From contig JBFWXN010000017.1 of NCBI GenBank assembly GCA_050187415.1, positions 16,930-80,929 on the forward strand: a stretch of DNA of 64,000 nucleotides, in the 5' to 3' direction. This DNA is from Ga0077555 sp050187415 (GTDB lineage Bacteria; Pseudomonadota; Alphaproteobacteria; Rhizobiales; Hyphomicrobiaceae). The position numbers were made by a program, and so were the translations under genes. Below, piece after piece: positions 17,145-27,044 of the stretch. The notes beneath the pieces are model-generated. The model worked only from the letters and a program-made list of their open reading frames with translations, did not search any database and was not told the origin of the DNA. The number at the start of each line of letters is the position of its first letter. Within the stretch, counting starts at the first letter, position 1.

Positions 17145-17561
17145 TCAAGGTGTGCGAATGGAGACCTTGCGTGCAGGGCCCGCGCTGACTCGCTCTTTCG
17201 GCAATCGAACGGTCAGCACGCCATTCTTAAACTGCGCGTCGATGGAGTCCGGGTCAGCGTCGGGGGGGATGCGAAATGCGCGCTGAAAGGCGCCGTACTC
17301 GCGCTCCGAGAAAAGATAGTTCTTTTCAGTGACCTCCTGGTCGAACCGCTTCTCGCCGGTCACCACCAACATGCCGTCCTGCACCGCGACGTCCATATCT
17401 TCGGGCATTACGCCCGGCAGCTCCATCGTGATCTCGTAGGCATCAGACAGTACGGCCGCATCCGAGCGCGGCGCAAACCAGTCGGCGATCTTCTGGCTCG
17501 CCTTCTTGATAGGCTCGTACAGCGATGGCATCCACCCGCCGGTTTGTGTGCGTTCGACCAT
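17145..17561 (-). CDS. Hsp20-family small heat-shock protein
   Basis: A 138-residue alpha-crystallin-type chaperone. The start at 17561 is preferred over an upstream codon because GAGGAA precedes it by seven bases. The alpha-crystallin domain runs from ~41 to ~130 (YEITMELPGVMPEDMDVAV, GEKRFDQEV, GAFQRAFRIPPDAD, FKNGVLTVRLPK). A short C-terminal tail lacks an obvious I-x-I motif. Such proteins hold unfolding proteins. It is co-oriented with the CBS gene upstream. In rhizobia, Hsp20 genes beside CBS genes are often induced by low oxygen under FixK control, and a FixK-like box lies upstream of this operon. Confidence 0.92.
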   Translation of the reverse strand: MVERTQTGGWMPSLYEPIKKASQKIADWFAPRSDAAVLSDAYEITMELPGVMPEDMDVAVQDGMLVVTGEKRFDQEVTEKNYLFSEREYGAFQRAFRIPPDADPDSIDAQFKNGVLTVRLPKERVSAGPARKVSIRTP

Positions 17562-17609
17562 GGCTCGTTCCTCGATCTGCAATGTTGGGTTCTCAAAGAA
17601 GCGCCGCAC

Positions 17610-18032
17610 TCAGCGGATTGTCTCCCAGAGATGCTGCTCTAGGTCCATCCGGTCAATCTCCACGCCCTTGAAGTCGCCGCGCGACAGGACGCCGAGAACG
17701 CGACCGCCGTCGACAACCGGTAGATGACGATAGCCGCCATCCCACATCATCCGCAGTGCATCGATGGCGGTTTTGTCCGGTGTGATCGTCGCCGGATCAC
17801 GCGTCATTACCTGACCAAGCAGCGTCCTACCGGCGTCGAGACCCAAGGCGAGCGCGCGCACCACGTCTCGCCCGGTCAAGATCCCGACGAGGCTGTTTCC
17901 CTTGTCGACAACCAGGATGGAGCCGACAGCATGATCCGCCATGAGGCGGCATGCCTCCAGCATGGTAGAATCACTGGCCAGAACAATGGGCTTCTGCTCC
18001 TGCACGATACTCATGAGTTTACGGTTGGTCAT
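17610..18032 (-). CDS. Tandem CBS-domain protein
   Basis: A 140-residue stand-alone pair of CBS motifs: first IVLASDSTMLEACRLMADHAVGS..GILTGRDVV, second TRDPATITPDKTAIDALRMM..GVLSRGDFKG. Such proteins bind adenine nucleotides or S-adenosyl ligands and act as energy or redox switches. The ATG at 18032 is used; a GTG at 18044 is the alternative. It is the first gene of the CBS-Hsp20-EEP operon. A TTGA-N6-GCAA box at 18144-18157 would place a class-II activated start site about 70 bases before the gene. Confidence 0.88.
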   Translation of the reverse strand: MTNRKLMSIVQEQKPIVLASDSTMLEACRLMADHAVGSILVVDKGNSLVGILTGRDVVRALALGLDAGRTLLGQVMTRDPATITPDKTAIDALRMMWDGGYRHLPVVDGGRVLGVLSRGDFKGVEIDRMDLEQHLWETIR

Positions 18033-18143
18033 CTGATGGCTCACAGCTAGTCGACGCGACTTCTAGCTTCGGATTTTCCACTTGAGCGGCTGCGCACAAA
18101 ATCGATCGAAGACTCTCTCTCTGCTAATGACCGCTTGAGTGCC

Positions 18144-18157
18144 TTGATCCCGCGCAA
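18144..18157 (-). promoter_or_regulatory. FixK/FNR-like box upstream of the CBS-Hsp20 operon
   Basis: TTGATCCCGCGCAA fits the relaxed FixK2 pattern TTG[AC]-N6-[TG]CAA but is not a perfect palindrome. It lies ~110 bases upstream of the CBS start. The rest of 18045-18493 shows no gene, only a GTGACCGGTCAC palindrome at 18329-18340. Confidence 0.45.
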
Positions 18158-18493
18158 TGGAGCCGAGAAGGGCTCGACATCACTTTCACGGCAGACGGGC
18201 TCATCACCGGCTCGCGGCACGCGGCACGCGCAGATGTGGGATAACGCAACGAGCAAGCGCGTCCATCACTTGGGGCCGTTTGAGGATCTGCTGCATTCGA
18301 CCGATGTCGCCCTGACGGGAAGTATCTCGTGACCGGTCACATGGGTTCGGACGGGCGCTCCGGGAGATCGCAACGGGCACATTTTTCCGGCGGCTCGGAC
18401 CCAAGCGTCGAGTACGCTTGAGGCTTGTCAATACCGCACGCGTTCGCACGTGCGACACAAAAATTGGCAATGCTTCAAGGGAAAGTTCGTCAC

Positions 18494-19768
18494 ATGAACA
18501 AGCCCGTCGGCGCGCGAGAACGCCAAAATATGGAGGCGATTCTCCGAAACAGCGGTGCTGCAACGGCGAACTGGATGCAGCGCAAGCATGTGAGGTGGGC
18601 TGCGGCATTCGGTGCAGTCGTGCTGGTATTGCTTGCCACGCGGTCGTTCATCGGCAGCACCAGCTCGGTGCGCTACGTTACCGAGCCCGTCACGCTTGGC
18701 AACCTCACTGTGATCGTCACGGCGACGGGATCGGTGCAGCCGACCAACAAGGTAGATGTGTCGAGCGAGCTGTCGGGAACGGTGCGGAAAGTTCTGGTCG
18801 ACTACAACTCCGCCGTCACGGCTGGGCAAACGCTGGCCATGCTCGATACCGACAAACTCGTCGCGACCGCCGACAGCTCGCGGGCTAAGCTCGCGGCGGC
18901 CAAGGCGCAGGTCGTCGACGCCGAGGCCGCGCTGCTCGAGAAGGAGAAGATTCTTGCTCGAAAGCGCCCGCTGGCCGGCAAGCAGATCGTATCTGCAAAC
19001 GATCTCGATGTCGCGCAGGCCGCCTACGACCGCGCGGCGGCCACCTTGTTGAGTGCGAAGGCTGACGTGGTTGTGGCCGAGGCGGACTTGCGCTTGAACG
19101 AGATCAATCTCACCAAGGCGAACATTGTTTCGCCGATCAGCGGCGTGGTGTTGAAGCGCAATGTCGATCCGGGCCAGACGGTGGCATCCTCACTCCAGGC
19201 CCCCGTGCTGTTCTCAATCGCAGAGGATCTCAGGCAGATGGAGCTGCAGGTCGACGTTGACGAGGCCGACGTCGGCAAGGTCAGGATTGGCCAGAACGCC
19301 AGCTTCAGCGTCGATGCTTTTCCCGATCGGAAGTTTCCGGCCACGATCCGCGATGTGCGCTTCGCTTCCGAGACTATCCAGGGCGTGGTGACCTACAAGG
19401 GTGTGCTGACCATCGACAATTCCGAGCTGCTTTTGCGCCCGGGGATGACGGCAACCTCGGAGATCAGGGTCACCGAGGTCCAGGACGTCGTGCTGCTTCC
19501 CAATGCGGGGTTGCGGTATGCGCCGCCCGAGGCGCCTCCCAGCCAGAGTATCCTGCGCCGGCTGTTGCCCGGACCGCCGCAGTTCCGTGCTCCGAGCACA
19601 CACGGAGATGCCGGTCCCAACCGGACGGTGTGGGTGCTGCGCGAGGGCAAGCCCGTCTTGGTGAAGATCGTGATCGGTCCGAGCGACGGCAAGCGCACAG
19701 CGGTTCAGTCCGGCGAGCTTCATTCCGGGGATGCGCTGATCGTCGACCAGACTACGGCGAAGCAGTGA
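18494..19768 (+). CDS. MacA-like periplasmic adaptor (HlyD/RND-MFP family)
   Basis: A 424-residue membrane-fusion protein. The ATG at 18494 is preferred (AAGGGAAAG upstream); one TM helix (AAAFGAVVLVLLA) follows. The barrel-sandwich part reads VTATGSVQPTNKVDVSSELSG, followed by a coiled-coil hairpin (about 110-210) and IVSPISGVVLKRNVDPGQTV. The C-terminal beta-barrel reads LLRPGMTATSEIRV. MacA-type adaptors link an inner-membrane MacB-type ABC exporter to an outer-membrane TolC channel. The ATPase and permease genes follow directly; no TolC gene is present. Confidence 0.9.
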   Translation: MNKPVGARERQNMEAILRNSGAATANWMQRKHVRWAAAFGAVVLVLLATRSFIGSTSSVRYVTEPVTLGNLTVIVTATGSVQPTNKVDVSSELSGTVRKVLVDYNSAVTAGQTLAMLDTDKLVATADSSRAKLAAAKAQVVDAEAALLEKEKILARKRPLAGKQIVSANDLDVAQAAYDRAAATLLSAKADVVVAEADLRLNEINLTKANIVSPISGVVLKRNVDPGQTVASSLQAPVLFSIAEDLRQMELQVDVDEADVGKVRIGQNASFSVDAFPDRKFPATIRDVRFASETIQGVVTYKGVLTIDNSELLLRPGMTATSEIRVTEVQDVVLLPNAGLRYAPPEAPPSQSILRRLLPGPPQFRAPSTHGDAGPNRTVWVLREGKPVLVKIVIGPSDGKRTAVQSGELHSGDALIVDQTTAKQ

Positions 19769-19781
19769 TAGAGGTGCCGCC

Positions 19782-20497
<716 letters not shown>

Positions 20498-20501
<4 letters not shown>

Positions 20502-21703
20502 TCCTCGAAGCCGTCAAGCTCGCGCTTCAAGCGATCCAGCGTAACGCGCTGCGGTCCTTCCTAACAGTGCTCGGCATTGTCATCGGTGTCGGCGCGGTGA
20601 TCGCCATGGTGACGATTGGCAATGGCACCACGGCGAAGGTGACGGCCGACCTCGCGAAGTTGGGCTCGAACCTGCTGTTCGTCAGCCCCGGTCAATTCGG
20701 ACCCGGCCGTGCGAGTTCGGACGCCAGGCCCTTCAATGCGCGCGATGTGGATGTGATGAAAGCCCAGCTCATGGGCGTCAAAGCCGTGGCTCCGCTGGCG
20801 CAAAAGTCGCTCACCGTGGTTTATAGTGCAGAGAACCGCATCACAGCGGTCACTGGAACGGATAACGACTACTTCATAACGCAGGGCTGGGCGTTGCAGT
20901 CCGGCCGCCAGTTCTTCGAGAGTGAGATTCGCAGTGGCCGGGCGGCTTGCATCATTGGGACCACGGTACATGAGAAGCTGTTCGGTCGAGCCGATCCGCT
21001 CGAGCGCAGCATCCGCGTCGGCAAGGTGTCGTGCGAAGTGATTGGACTGCTGGAATCAAAGGGGCAGTCGAGTTTCGGCACCGATCAGGACGACATCGTA
21101 TTGATTCCGATTCGCATGTTCCACCGCCGTGTTGCCGGGAACACCGACATCGCCCGGATCATGGTGTCGGCAAAGGACGGGGTCGAGACCGCCAAGGTCC
21201 AGTTCGACATCGAACGTATGCTACGCGAACGCCGAAACATCGCACCGGGCAAGGAGGACGATTTCTCGGTGCGCGACATGAAACAGATCGCGCAAATGAT
21301 GGCCGGCACCACCGCAATCCTGACAGGTTTACTCGGTTCCGTTGCCGCGGTAAGCCTGCTCGTCGGCGGGATCGGCATCATGAACATCATGCTCGTCTCG
21401 GTGACTGAGCGCACTCGCGAGATTGGGATACGTCTGGCGATTGGCGCCCTCGAGGGGCAGGTTCTTATGCAGTTCCTGGTCGAGGCAGTGGTGTTGTCGC
21501 TGTTCGGCGGCCTGGTCGGGATCCTGCTCGGCCTTGGCCTCGCCCTGCTTGCGACGCGCGGCCTCCAGGTGCCATTCACCGTCGATTCGACAATTGTGCT
21601 GTTCGCATTTGCGTTCTCCGCACTCGTCGGCATCGTGTTCGGCTACTTCCCAGCCCGCCGCGCAGCCCGTCTCGACCCGATCGAGGCGCTGCGGCACGAA
21701 TAG
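20498..21703 (+). CDS. ABC exporter permease, MacB/FtsX type
   Basis: A 401-residue inner-membrane protein with the MacB topology: TM1 near residues 20-45 (FLTVLGIVIGVGAVIAMV), a large periplasmic MacB_PCD domain, then three TM helices in the C-terminal FtsX domain (AVSLLVGGIGIMNIMLVSVTERTREIG). It forms a tripartite exporter with the adaptor and ATPase. MacAB relatives export macrolides, peptides, lipids or siderophores. The substrate here is unknown, and no peptide precursor gene was seen. Confidence 0.93.
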
Positions 21704-21876
21704 TGGCTAGCACGCAGCCGGCCTTCGCCAAGTGTGCTGCAGCCTGCTCGGCGAGCTGGCCCAATGATTGAACTCCCGGTTGGTCGTTGAACAACCTTTA
21801 GATCGGCGTCCTCATTGTCGAGGCGCCGAGCCGATAAGCTCTGGCGATAAGTTTTCGTATCGGTGAGGTCCGTGCG

Positions 21877-21890
21877 TTGATGTCAGTCAA
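21877..21890 (+). promoter_or_regulatory. FixK/FNR-like box upstream of the arc operon
   Basis: TTGATGTCAGTCAA matches TTGAT-N4-ATCAA with one mismatch. If it acts as a class-II site centred at -41.5, transcription would start near 21925, at the edge of the gene fragment at 21919 and about 365 bases before the first intact gene. Confidence 0.6.
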
Positions 21891-21918
21891 CCTCGCCAGG
21901 GCCTGTCGCGACTATTAA

Positions 21919-22293
21919 TTGCAGGAAAAGATCGCCCCCAAGCGCTTCAATCCGTCGGGCGAGGCTTGGCTTCCCGTCCTGCACACGAGCCGCGACGCGT
22001 GGCAATTCACCGTACTTTTCTCGAACACCCAGAGGGCGCACGAGCTGCAGAAGATCAACGATTGGGTCGTTGTCTATTTCCACGCCGATTCCGAGTCCGA
22101 GACGCAATGTACGATCGTGACCGAGACCCGTGGTCCGCTGGAGGGCAAGCGCGTTGTTCGGGGCCGGGAGGGTGACTGCATCGACCATTATTCCGTGACG
22201 GATGAAAAGCACGGCGTGGTGAACGCGATACCGACGAGCCTGTTGCAGCAGATTGAGCCAAAGGAGCAGCAGCGGAAGGACCACCATCGATGA
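21919..22293 (+). pseudogene. 5'-truncated gene fragment in the arc operon leader
   Basis: A 124-codon frame opening right after a TAA, with only a TTG as start and no Shine-Dalgarno. The sequence looks like real protein (KRFNPSGEAWLPVLHTSRD, NDWVVVYFHAD, CTIVTETRGPLEGKRVVRGRE), not chance. I recall similar segments at the C-termini of longer rhizobial DNA-metabolism proteins, but this is unverified. It runs on with unlikely residues and ends overlapping the next start by four bases. A remnant of a larger gene is the simplest reading; a short coupling peptide is the alternative. Confidence 0.5.
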
Positions 22294-23639
22294 CGACATC
22301 AACAGGCCCGCGCCGCATCGTCATCATGGGTGCGGCCGGCCGCGACTTTCACAATTTCAATGTGGTCTATCGTGACGATCCTGCGAGCGAGGTCGTGGCC
22401 TTCACAGCGGCGCAGATTCCGGGCATCACTGGTCGGCGCTATCCCGCGTCGCTGGCCGGTTCCCGCTATCCCGACGGCATTCCGATCCTCGACGAGCGCG
22501 ACCTCGCCGACATCTGCGAGAGAGAGGCGATCGACGAGGTCGTCTTCGCCTATAGCGACGTCACGCACACCCACGTCATGCACAGGGCATCGATCGCGCT
22601 GGCAGCCGGAGCCGATTTCACGTTGCTCGGACCAAAGCGCACCATGCTGGAGACGCGGGTCCCCGTCATCGCCGTCTCAGCGGTGCGAACGGGCGTGGGC
22701 AAGTCCCAAGTCGCGCGCTGGTTCTCGCGACGGCTCAAGGAGCGCGGCCTTCGCGTGGTCGCCGTGCGCCATCCGATGCCCTATGGCCACCTCGAGCGCC
22801 AGGCCGTGCAGCGCTTCGAGCACCTTGGGGATTTGGATGCCGCTCAATGCACCGTCGAGGAGCGCGAGGAGTACGAGCCGCATCTTGCGATCGGCAATCT
22901 GGTCTTTGCCGGTGCCGACTATGCCCGCATCCTCGAGGCAGCCGCAAAGGAGGCCGACATCATCCTGTGGGACGGCGGCAACAACGATTTTCCGTTCGTC
23001 AGACCAAGTCTTCACATCGTTCTCGTCGATCCGCTAAGGCCCGGCCACGAGACCACGCATCATCCCGGCGAGGCCGTCCTGCGCATGGCCGACATCGTCA
23101 TCGTCGCCAAGTGCAATTCGGCGTCGAGGGCTGACATTCAACAGGTTACCGAGACTGCACGAGCGATCGCTCCCAGAGCGGAGATCATCCGCGGAGCTTC
23201 GATCATCATCTTGGACGCACCTGAGGGGGTGCGAGGCAAGCGCGTCCTCGTCATAGACGACGGGCCGACGCTCACACACGGCGGCATGAGTTACGGTGCG
23301 GGGTACTTGGCGGCCGTCGAGGCTGGTGCCGTTGAGATCGTCGATCCGAGGGCATCGGCGGTCGGGCACATCGCAGCAGCGTTCGAAGAGTACCCGCACA
23401 TTGGCAAGGTCTTGCCGGCGCTTGGCTATTCGCAGGCCCAGCTCAACGATCTGAGAGCAACGATCAACGGCTCGTCAGCCGAGCTCGTGGTCAGCGGAAC
23501 ACCGAGCGACATCGCCCATCTCATCGCGATCGATAGGCCTGTGGTGCGTGCTCGCTACGAGTTCGCGGAAGTGGACACGCCCCGCCTCGATCGGCGCCTG
23601 GACGCTTTTCTGCAGCAGCGAGGAACACGGCAACCCTGA
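22290..23639 (+). CDS. Cyclic 2,3-diphosphoglycerate synthetase-like P-loop protein
   Basis: A 449-residue cytoplasmic protein. An N-terminal Rossmann-like part (RRIVIMGAAGRDFHNFN) precedes a P-loop domain (AVSAVRTGVGKSQVARW, P-loop at ~133-139) and an ILWDGGNNDFPF segment. This is the cDPGS architecture known from thermophilic archaea, which cyclise 2,3-diphosphoglycerate with ATP. Bacterial relatives often sit beside ornithine carbamoyltransferase and carbamate kinase genes, as here, and their real reaction is uncertain. It is the first intact gene of the operon, 44 bases before arcB. Confidence 0.8.
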   Translation: MTTSTGPRRIVIMGAAGRDFHNFNVVYRDDPASEVVAFTAAQIPGITGRRYPASLAGSRYPDGIPILDERDLADICEREAIDEVVFAYSDVTHTHVMHRASIALAAGADFTLLGPKRTMLETRVPVIAVSAVRTGVGKSQVARWFSRRLKERGLRVVAVRHPMPYGHLERQAVQRFEHLGDLDAAQCTVEEREEYEPHLAIGNLVFAGADYARILEAAAKEADIILWDGGNNDFPFVRPSLHIVLVDPLRPGHETTHHPGEAVLRMADIVIVAKCNSASRADIQQVTETARAIAPRAEIIRGASIIILDAPEGVRGKRVLVIDDGPTLTHGGMSYGAGYLAAVEAGAVEIVDPRASAVGHIAAAFEEYPHIGKVLPALGYSQAQLNDLRATINGSSAELVVSGTPSDIAHLIAIDRPVVRARYEFAEVDTPRLDRRLDAFLQQRGTRQP

Positions 23640-23683
23640 ACAGCTTTGCCTGCTATTCACGTCACAATTCTGGAGAGCCTCCC

Positions 23684-24685
23684 ATGCCGATCAATCTCAA
23701 GGGCCGCAGTCTATTGAGCCTCGACGACGTATCGGCAGCGGAGATCCGGTTTCTATTGCGCCTTGCCGCGGAGTTGAAGTCCGCCAAGCTGTCCGGCAGC
23801 GAGCAGCAGCGGCTGAAGGGGCGGAACATCGCGCTGATCTTTGAGAAGGATTCAACCCGGACACGCACCGGGTTCGAGGTGGCAGCCTTCGATCAGGGCG
23901 CCCATGTGACCTACCTTGGCCCGAGTGGGAGCCAGATCGGTCACAAGGAATCGATGAAGGACACGGCGCGGGTACTCGGGCGCATGTACGACGCCATCGA
24001 GTTTCGCGGCTATAGCCAGCGGTCGGCCCGCGAGCTTGCCGACTATTCCGCGGTGCCCGTCTACAACGGCCTCACGGACGAGGCTCACCCGACCCAGGCA
24101 CTGGCGGATTTCATGACCATGCGCGAATTCACTCACAAGCACCTGTCTGATATGGCGGTCCTTTTCACGGGCGACGTGTCCAACAACGTGGCGCGAAGCT
24201 TGGCGCTCGGCGCGGTGAAGCTCGGGATGGATATGCGGCTCTGTGGGCCAAGGGAGCTTTGGCCCGAGCGCTCATTCCTCGATAAGCTCGAACAGGCCGC
24301 GGACGAGGCGAGAGGTAAGCTCTCGATCGAGACCGACCTTCGCAACGGCCTGCCAGGCGCCGACTTCGTCTATACCGACGTGTGGCTCTCCATGGGGGAG
24401 CCGGAGGAGAAATGGGCCGAGCGGATCAAGTTGCTCACGCCCTACCGCGTCACGGACGACGCCATGGCCATGACCGGCAACGTGCACACCAAGTTCATGC
24501 ACTGCCTGCCAGCCTTCCACAACAGAGAGACGACCGTCGGGGAAAAGATTGCCCGGAAGTGTGGCGTCGAATGCATGGAAGTGACCGAGAGCGTATTCGA
24601 AGGGCCGGCATCCGTCGTATTCGACCAGGCGGAGAACCGCATGCACACGATCAAGGCGGTTCTCGTCGCGACCATAGGCTCGTAA
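23684..24685 (+). CDS. arcB: Ornithine carbamoyltransferase (catabolic-type context)
   Basis: A 333-residue carbamoyltransferase. Carbamoyl-phosphate site STRTRTGFEVA (~57-67), HPTQALAD, and ornithine site HCLPAFHNRET are intact; the GEPEEKW segment matches the longer OTC group. The enzyme interconverts ornithine plus carbamoyl phosphate with citrulline. With the carbamate kinase gene four bases downstream, the pair can make ATP from citrulline and phosphate. No arginine deiminase gene is present, so citrulline must come from elsewhere, or the pair runs in the anabolic direction. Confidence 0.93.
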   Translation: MPINLKGRSLLSLDDVSAAEIRFLLRLAAELKSAKLSGSEQQRLKGRNIALIFEKDSTRTRTGFEVAAFDQGAHVTYLGPSGSQIGHKESMKDTARVLGRMYDAIEFRGYSQRSARELADYSAVPVYNGLTDEAHPTQALADFMTMREFTHKHLSDMAVLFTGDVSNNVARSLALGAVKLGMDMRLCGPRELWPERSFLDKLEQAADEARGKLSIETDLRNGLPGADFVYTDVWLSMGEPEEKWAERIKLLTPYRVTDDAMAMTGNVHTKFMHCLPAFHNRETTVGEKIARKCGVECMEVTESVFEGPASVVFDQAENRMHTIKAVLVATIGS

Positions 24686-24689
24686 GACG

Positions 24690-25631
24690 ATGCGCATCGT
24701 CGCGGCACTCGGAGGCAATGCGCTCCTCAAACGCGGTGAGCCGCTGACCGAGGCCAATCAGCGAGCCAATGTCCGCCGGGCTGTAGCGGCGCTGGCGCCA
24801 CTTTGCTCTGACGGCAACGAGGTCTTCATCACGCATGGCAATGGTCCGCAAGTTGGCCTCCTTGCGCTGCAAAGTACGGCAGGTCCCGCGGGCGGTGAGC
24901 AACCGCTCGATGTCCTGAGTGCCGAAACGGAAGGCATGCTGGGCTACTTGATCGAGCAGGAGCTCAGGAATGCATTGCCTTCGGGAAGGGAGGTGGCGTC
25001 CGTCCTCTCCCAACTCATCGTCGACCCAAAGGATCCTGCATTCGGAAATCCCACGAAGCCGATCGGCCCCGTCTACTCGGAGGATCGGGCTCAGCGCCTC
25101 GTGTTGGAGCGGGGCTGGCCGATCGTCAAAGACGGCGCGACCTGGCGCCGGGTCGTCCCTTCGCCGCGGCCGCTCGCCATTCTTGGTCTCGGCGTGCTCA
25201 CGCTCTTGGCTTCGCGAGGTGTCATCGTCATCTGCGTCGGAGGCGGTGGGATTCCCGTATTCCGCGCCGAGGATGGTCGTCTCCAAGGCGTCGAAGCGGT
25301 GATCGACAAGGATCATGCGAGTGCACTGCTGGCCCGTGAGGTCGGTGCGGATTGCCTCCTCCTGCTGACCGACGTTGACAATGTCTACCTTGGCTGGCGC
25401 ACGGCGAGACCTCAGGCCATTGCCAGTGCCGGTCCAAACGATCTCGATCCACGAGAGTTCGAGCCGGGTTCGATGCGCCCCAAGATTGAAGCCGCTCTCG
25501 AGTTCGCGCAACGCACCGGACGACGCGCCGCAATCGGCCAGCTGGAGGATGCGGAAGCGCTTCTCAAGGGTGCGGCCGGAACATCGTTCGGGAGCGCGCA
25601 TACGGGCCTGCGAATGCGAAACCAAGCGTAA
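24690..25631 (+). CDS. arcC: Carbamate kinase
   Basis: A 313-residue amino-acid-kinase-fold enzyme. Landmarks: IVAALGGNALLKRGEPLT at the start, FITHGNGPQVGLLALQ, VICVGGGGIPVF, VIDKDHASALLA and LLLLTDVDNVYLGW. It transfers phosphate between carbamoyl phosphate and ADP. It is four bases after arcB, so the two are co-translated. With the upstream FixK-like box, this suggests substrate-level ATP formation under low oxygen. Confidence 0.95.
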   Translation: MRIVAALGGNALLKRGEPLTEANQRANVRRAVAALAPLCSDGNEVFITHGNGPQVGLLALQSTAGPAGGEQPLDVLSAETEGMLGYLIEQELRNALPSGREVASVLSQLIVDPKDPAFGNPTKPIGPVYSEDRAQRLVLERGWPIVKDGATWRRVVPSPRPLAILGLGVLTLLASRGVIVICVGGGGIPVFRAEDGRLQGVEAVIDKDHASALLAREVGADCLLLLTDVDNVYLGWRTARPQAIASAGPNDLDPREFEPGSMRPKIEAALEFAQRTGRRAAIGQLEDAEALLKGAAGTSFGSAHTGLRMRNQA

Positions 25632-26342
25632 GTGCGAAGTTTGCCATGTAGAGAATCCAGACTCTCAAAGACTTCCCGGACCACATGGACGTTCTTCGCA
25701 AATCGTCTGAACTCCTCATACCGTGCCCCGAGACAGAACGAATGACAAAGTCCGCTATGCAAAGCGGCACCCTGCGTGGCAGTATCTTGTGAATTGTTGC
25801 GGCGCACGCAGCTAACCACTTACGTTCGGGCAGCATAGGAACATGAGTGTTGCGCATCGGCACAATGTCCGAGCTGGTCAAAAAACGCGCGATCTGAGGG
25901 CTGACTGTCAAGCGACGCGACAGGATCGAAAGCGGTCGCCGAGATCGGAAATACCTATCGGACGTGATGCACCGCAGCGATTTTCGCGACGAGGAAGACC
26001 GTCACGCCGATCTGATCATCCATGTCGTCGAACGTTCGCAGATGTGAAGGCTTCCCGACGACGGCCCTCGTGCATGTGGCATCGTTTGTGGAGGGCCGTC
26101 CTCCGAAACCCTTCACAATAGCAGTCATTGCCTTACTGAAGTCGGCGGTGCTGACCATGCCGCCGACCGTGTCCGGTATTCGAGGTAGAGCTTCCTCCGT
26201 CAAAGGGCGATGTCCTCAGTGATCTCGATGATGGTGTCCAACTCGATGCCGAAACGTGTCGCGCTCTCGATTTTCGAATGCCCACATGGCAGTTTGAGAG
26301 ACCGCAGCCGACTGTGGCATTCGAACTATCGGACAGGGCAAC
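25632..26342. other. Long intergenic region with one weak frame
   Basis: 711 bases without a recognised gene. The best frame is on the minus strand, 25955-26203 (82 codons: RIPDTVGGMVSTADFSKAM and so on). It looks slightly protein-like but matches nothing I know and has no clear ribosome site. It may be a gene remnant, as the neighbourhood contains several. Confidence 0.35.
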
Positions 26343-26921
26343 ATGCCAACAATTGAGCGCCTTTCCCCAGATCGCTATCGAAGGCTTCCGTGGAAGAACG
26401 GTCGCGGTGAACTTGTGCTGATCGATGGCGAAGGCACCGACAAATGGGAGGACATGGGCGTAGCCTGGCATTTCGGTCGCACCGCCATCGTTGAGGAGGG
26501 CCCGTTCTCCGACTATTCTGGATATGAGCGCCTGCAAGTCGTGATCAAAGGCACCGGGCTCCTCTTGATGGCGCCCGATCACGAGATCGAATTGCGAAAT
26601 GCGCTCGAGCCCCGACGCTACGACGGCGGCACGCCGATCCGTACCCGCCTCGAGTGCGGGCCGGTCGAGGTCGTGAACCTTATTGCGGACCGCCAGCGCT
26701 TCGATATTGATCTGCGGGTCGGCAGGACGAACACGAAGTTGCGCTGCCCGCCCGGTCGTCATCTAGTATTCGCACCCACTGGGGTTGCGCGGGTGATCGC
26801 CGACCGCACGGCCTGCGACCTGCCGGAAGAACACGCGCTGCGCTTGGAGACCAATGAGGAAAGCACGATTCATGTGCTGGAAGGCACCGTGCTCGTCGGC
26901 TCAATTTGCGACAAGACGTGA
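26343..26921 (+). CDS. HutD/Ves family protein
   Basis: A 192-residue cupin-like protein. PWKNGRGELVLIDGEG near the start and GPFSDYSGYERLQVVIKGTGL are the hallmark segments of HutD/Ves proteins. In Pseudomonas, HutD is linked to control of histidine use, possibly by binding a urocanate-type metabolite; Ves is a cold-induced E. coli relative. No hut genes are nearby, so the role here is open. The gene is isolated and convergent with a P-type ATPase remnant. Confidence 0.85.
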   Translation: MPTIERLSPDRYRRLPWKNGRGELVLIDGEGTDKWEDMGVAWHFGRTAIVEEGPFSDYSGYERLQVVIKGTGLLLMAPDHEIELRNALEPRRYDGGTPIRTRLECGPVEVVNLIADRQRFDIDLRVGRTNTKLRCPPGRHLVFAPTGVARVIADRTACDLPEEHALRLETNEESTIHVLEGTVLVGSICDKT

Positions 26922-27044
26922 TCGCCCCGAGTGACCGTGCCGTCGCGCTTGAGTTTCCATTGGCAGCCAACAGCTCGGTCCAACGCGTCCGGCACCAACA
27001 TGGCGGCCACGGAAAGGCGCTGTCGTGTCCCGAGTCGAGGGCGC

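Noticed and set aside
18329..18340. GTGACCGGTCAC palindrome as the operator of the MacA-like gene
   Set aside because: It is short, ~150 bases from the start codon, and has no second copy or known factor; chance is likely in GC-rich DNA.
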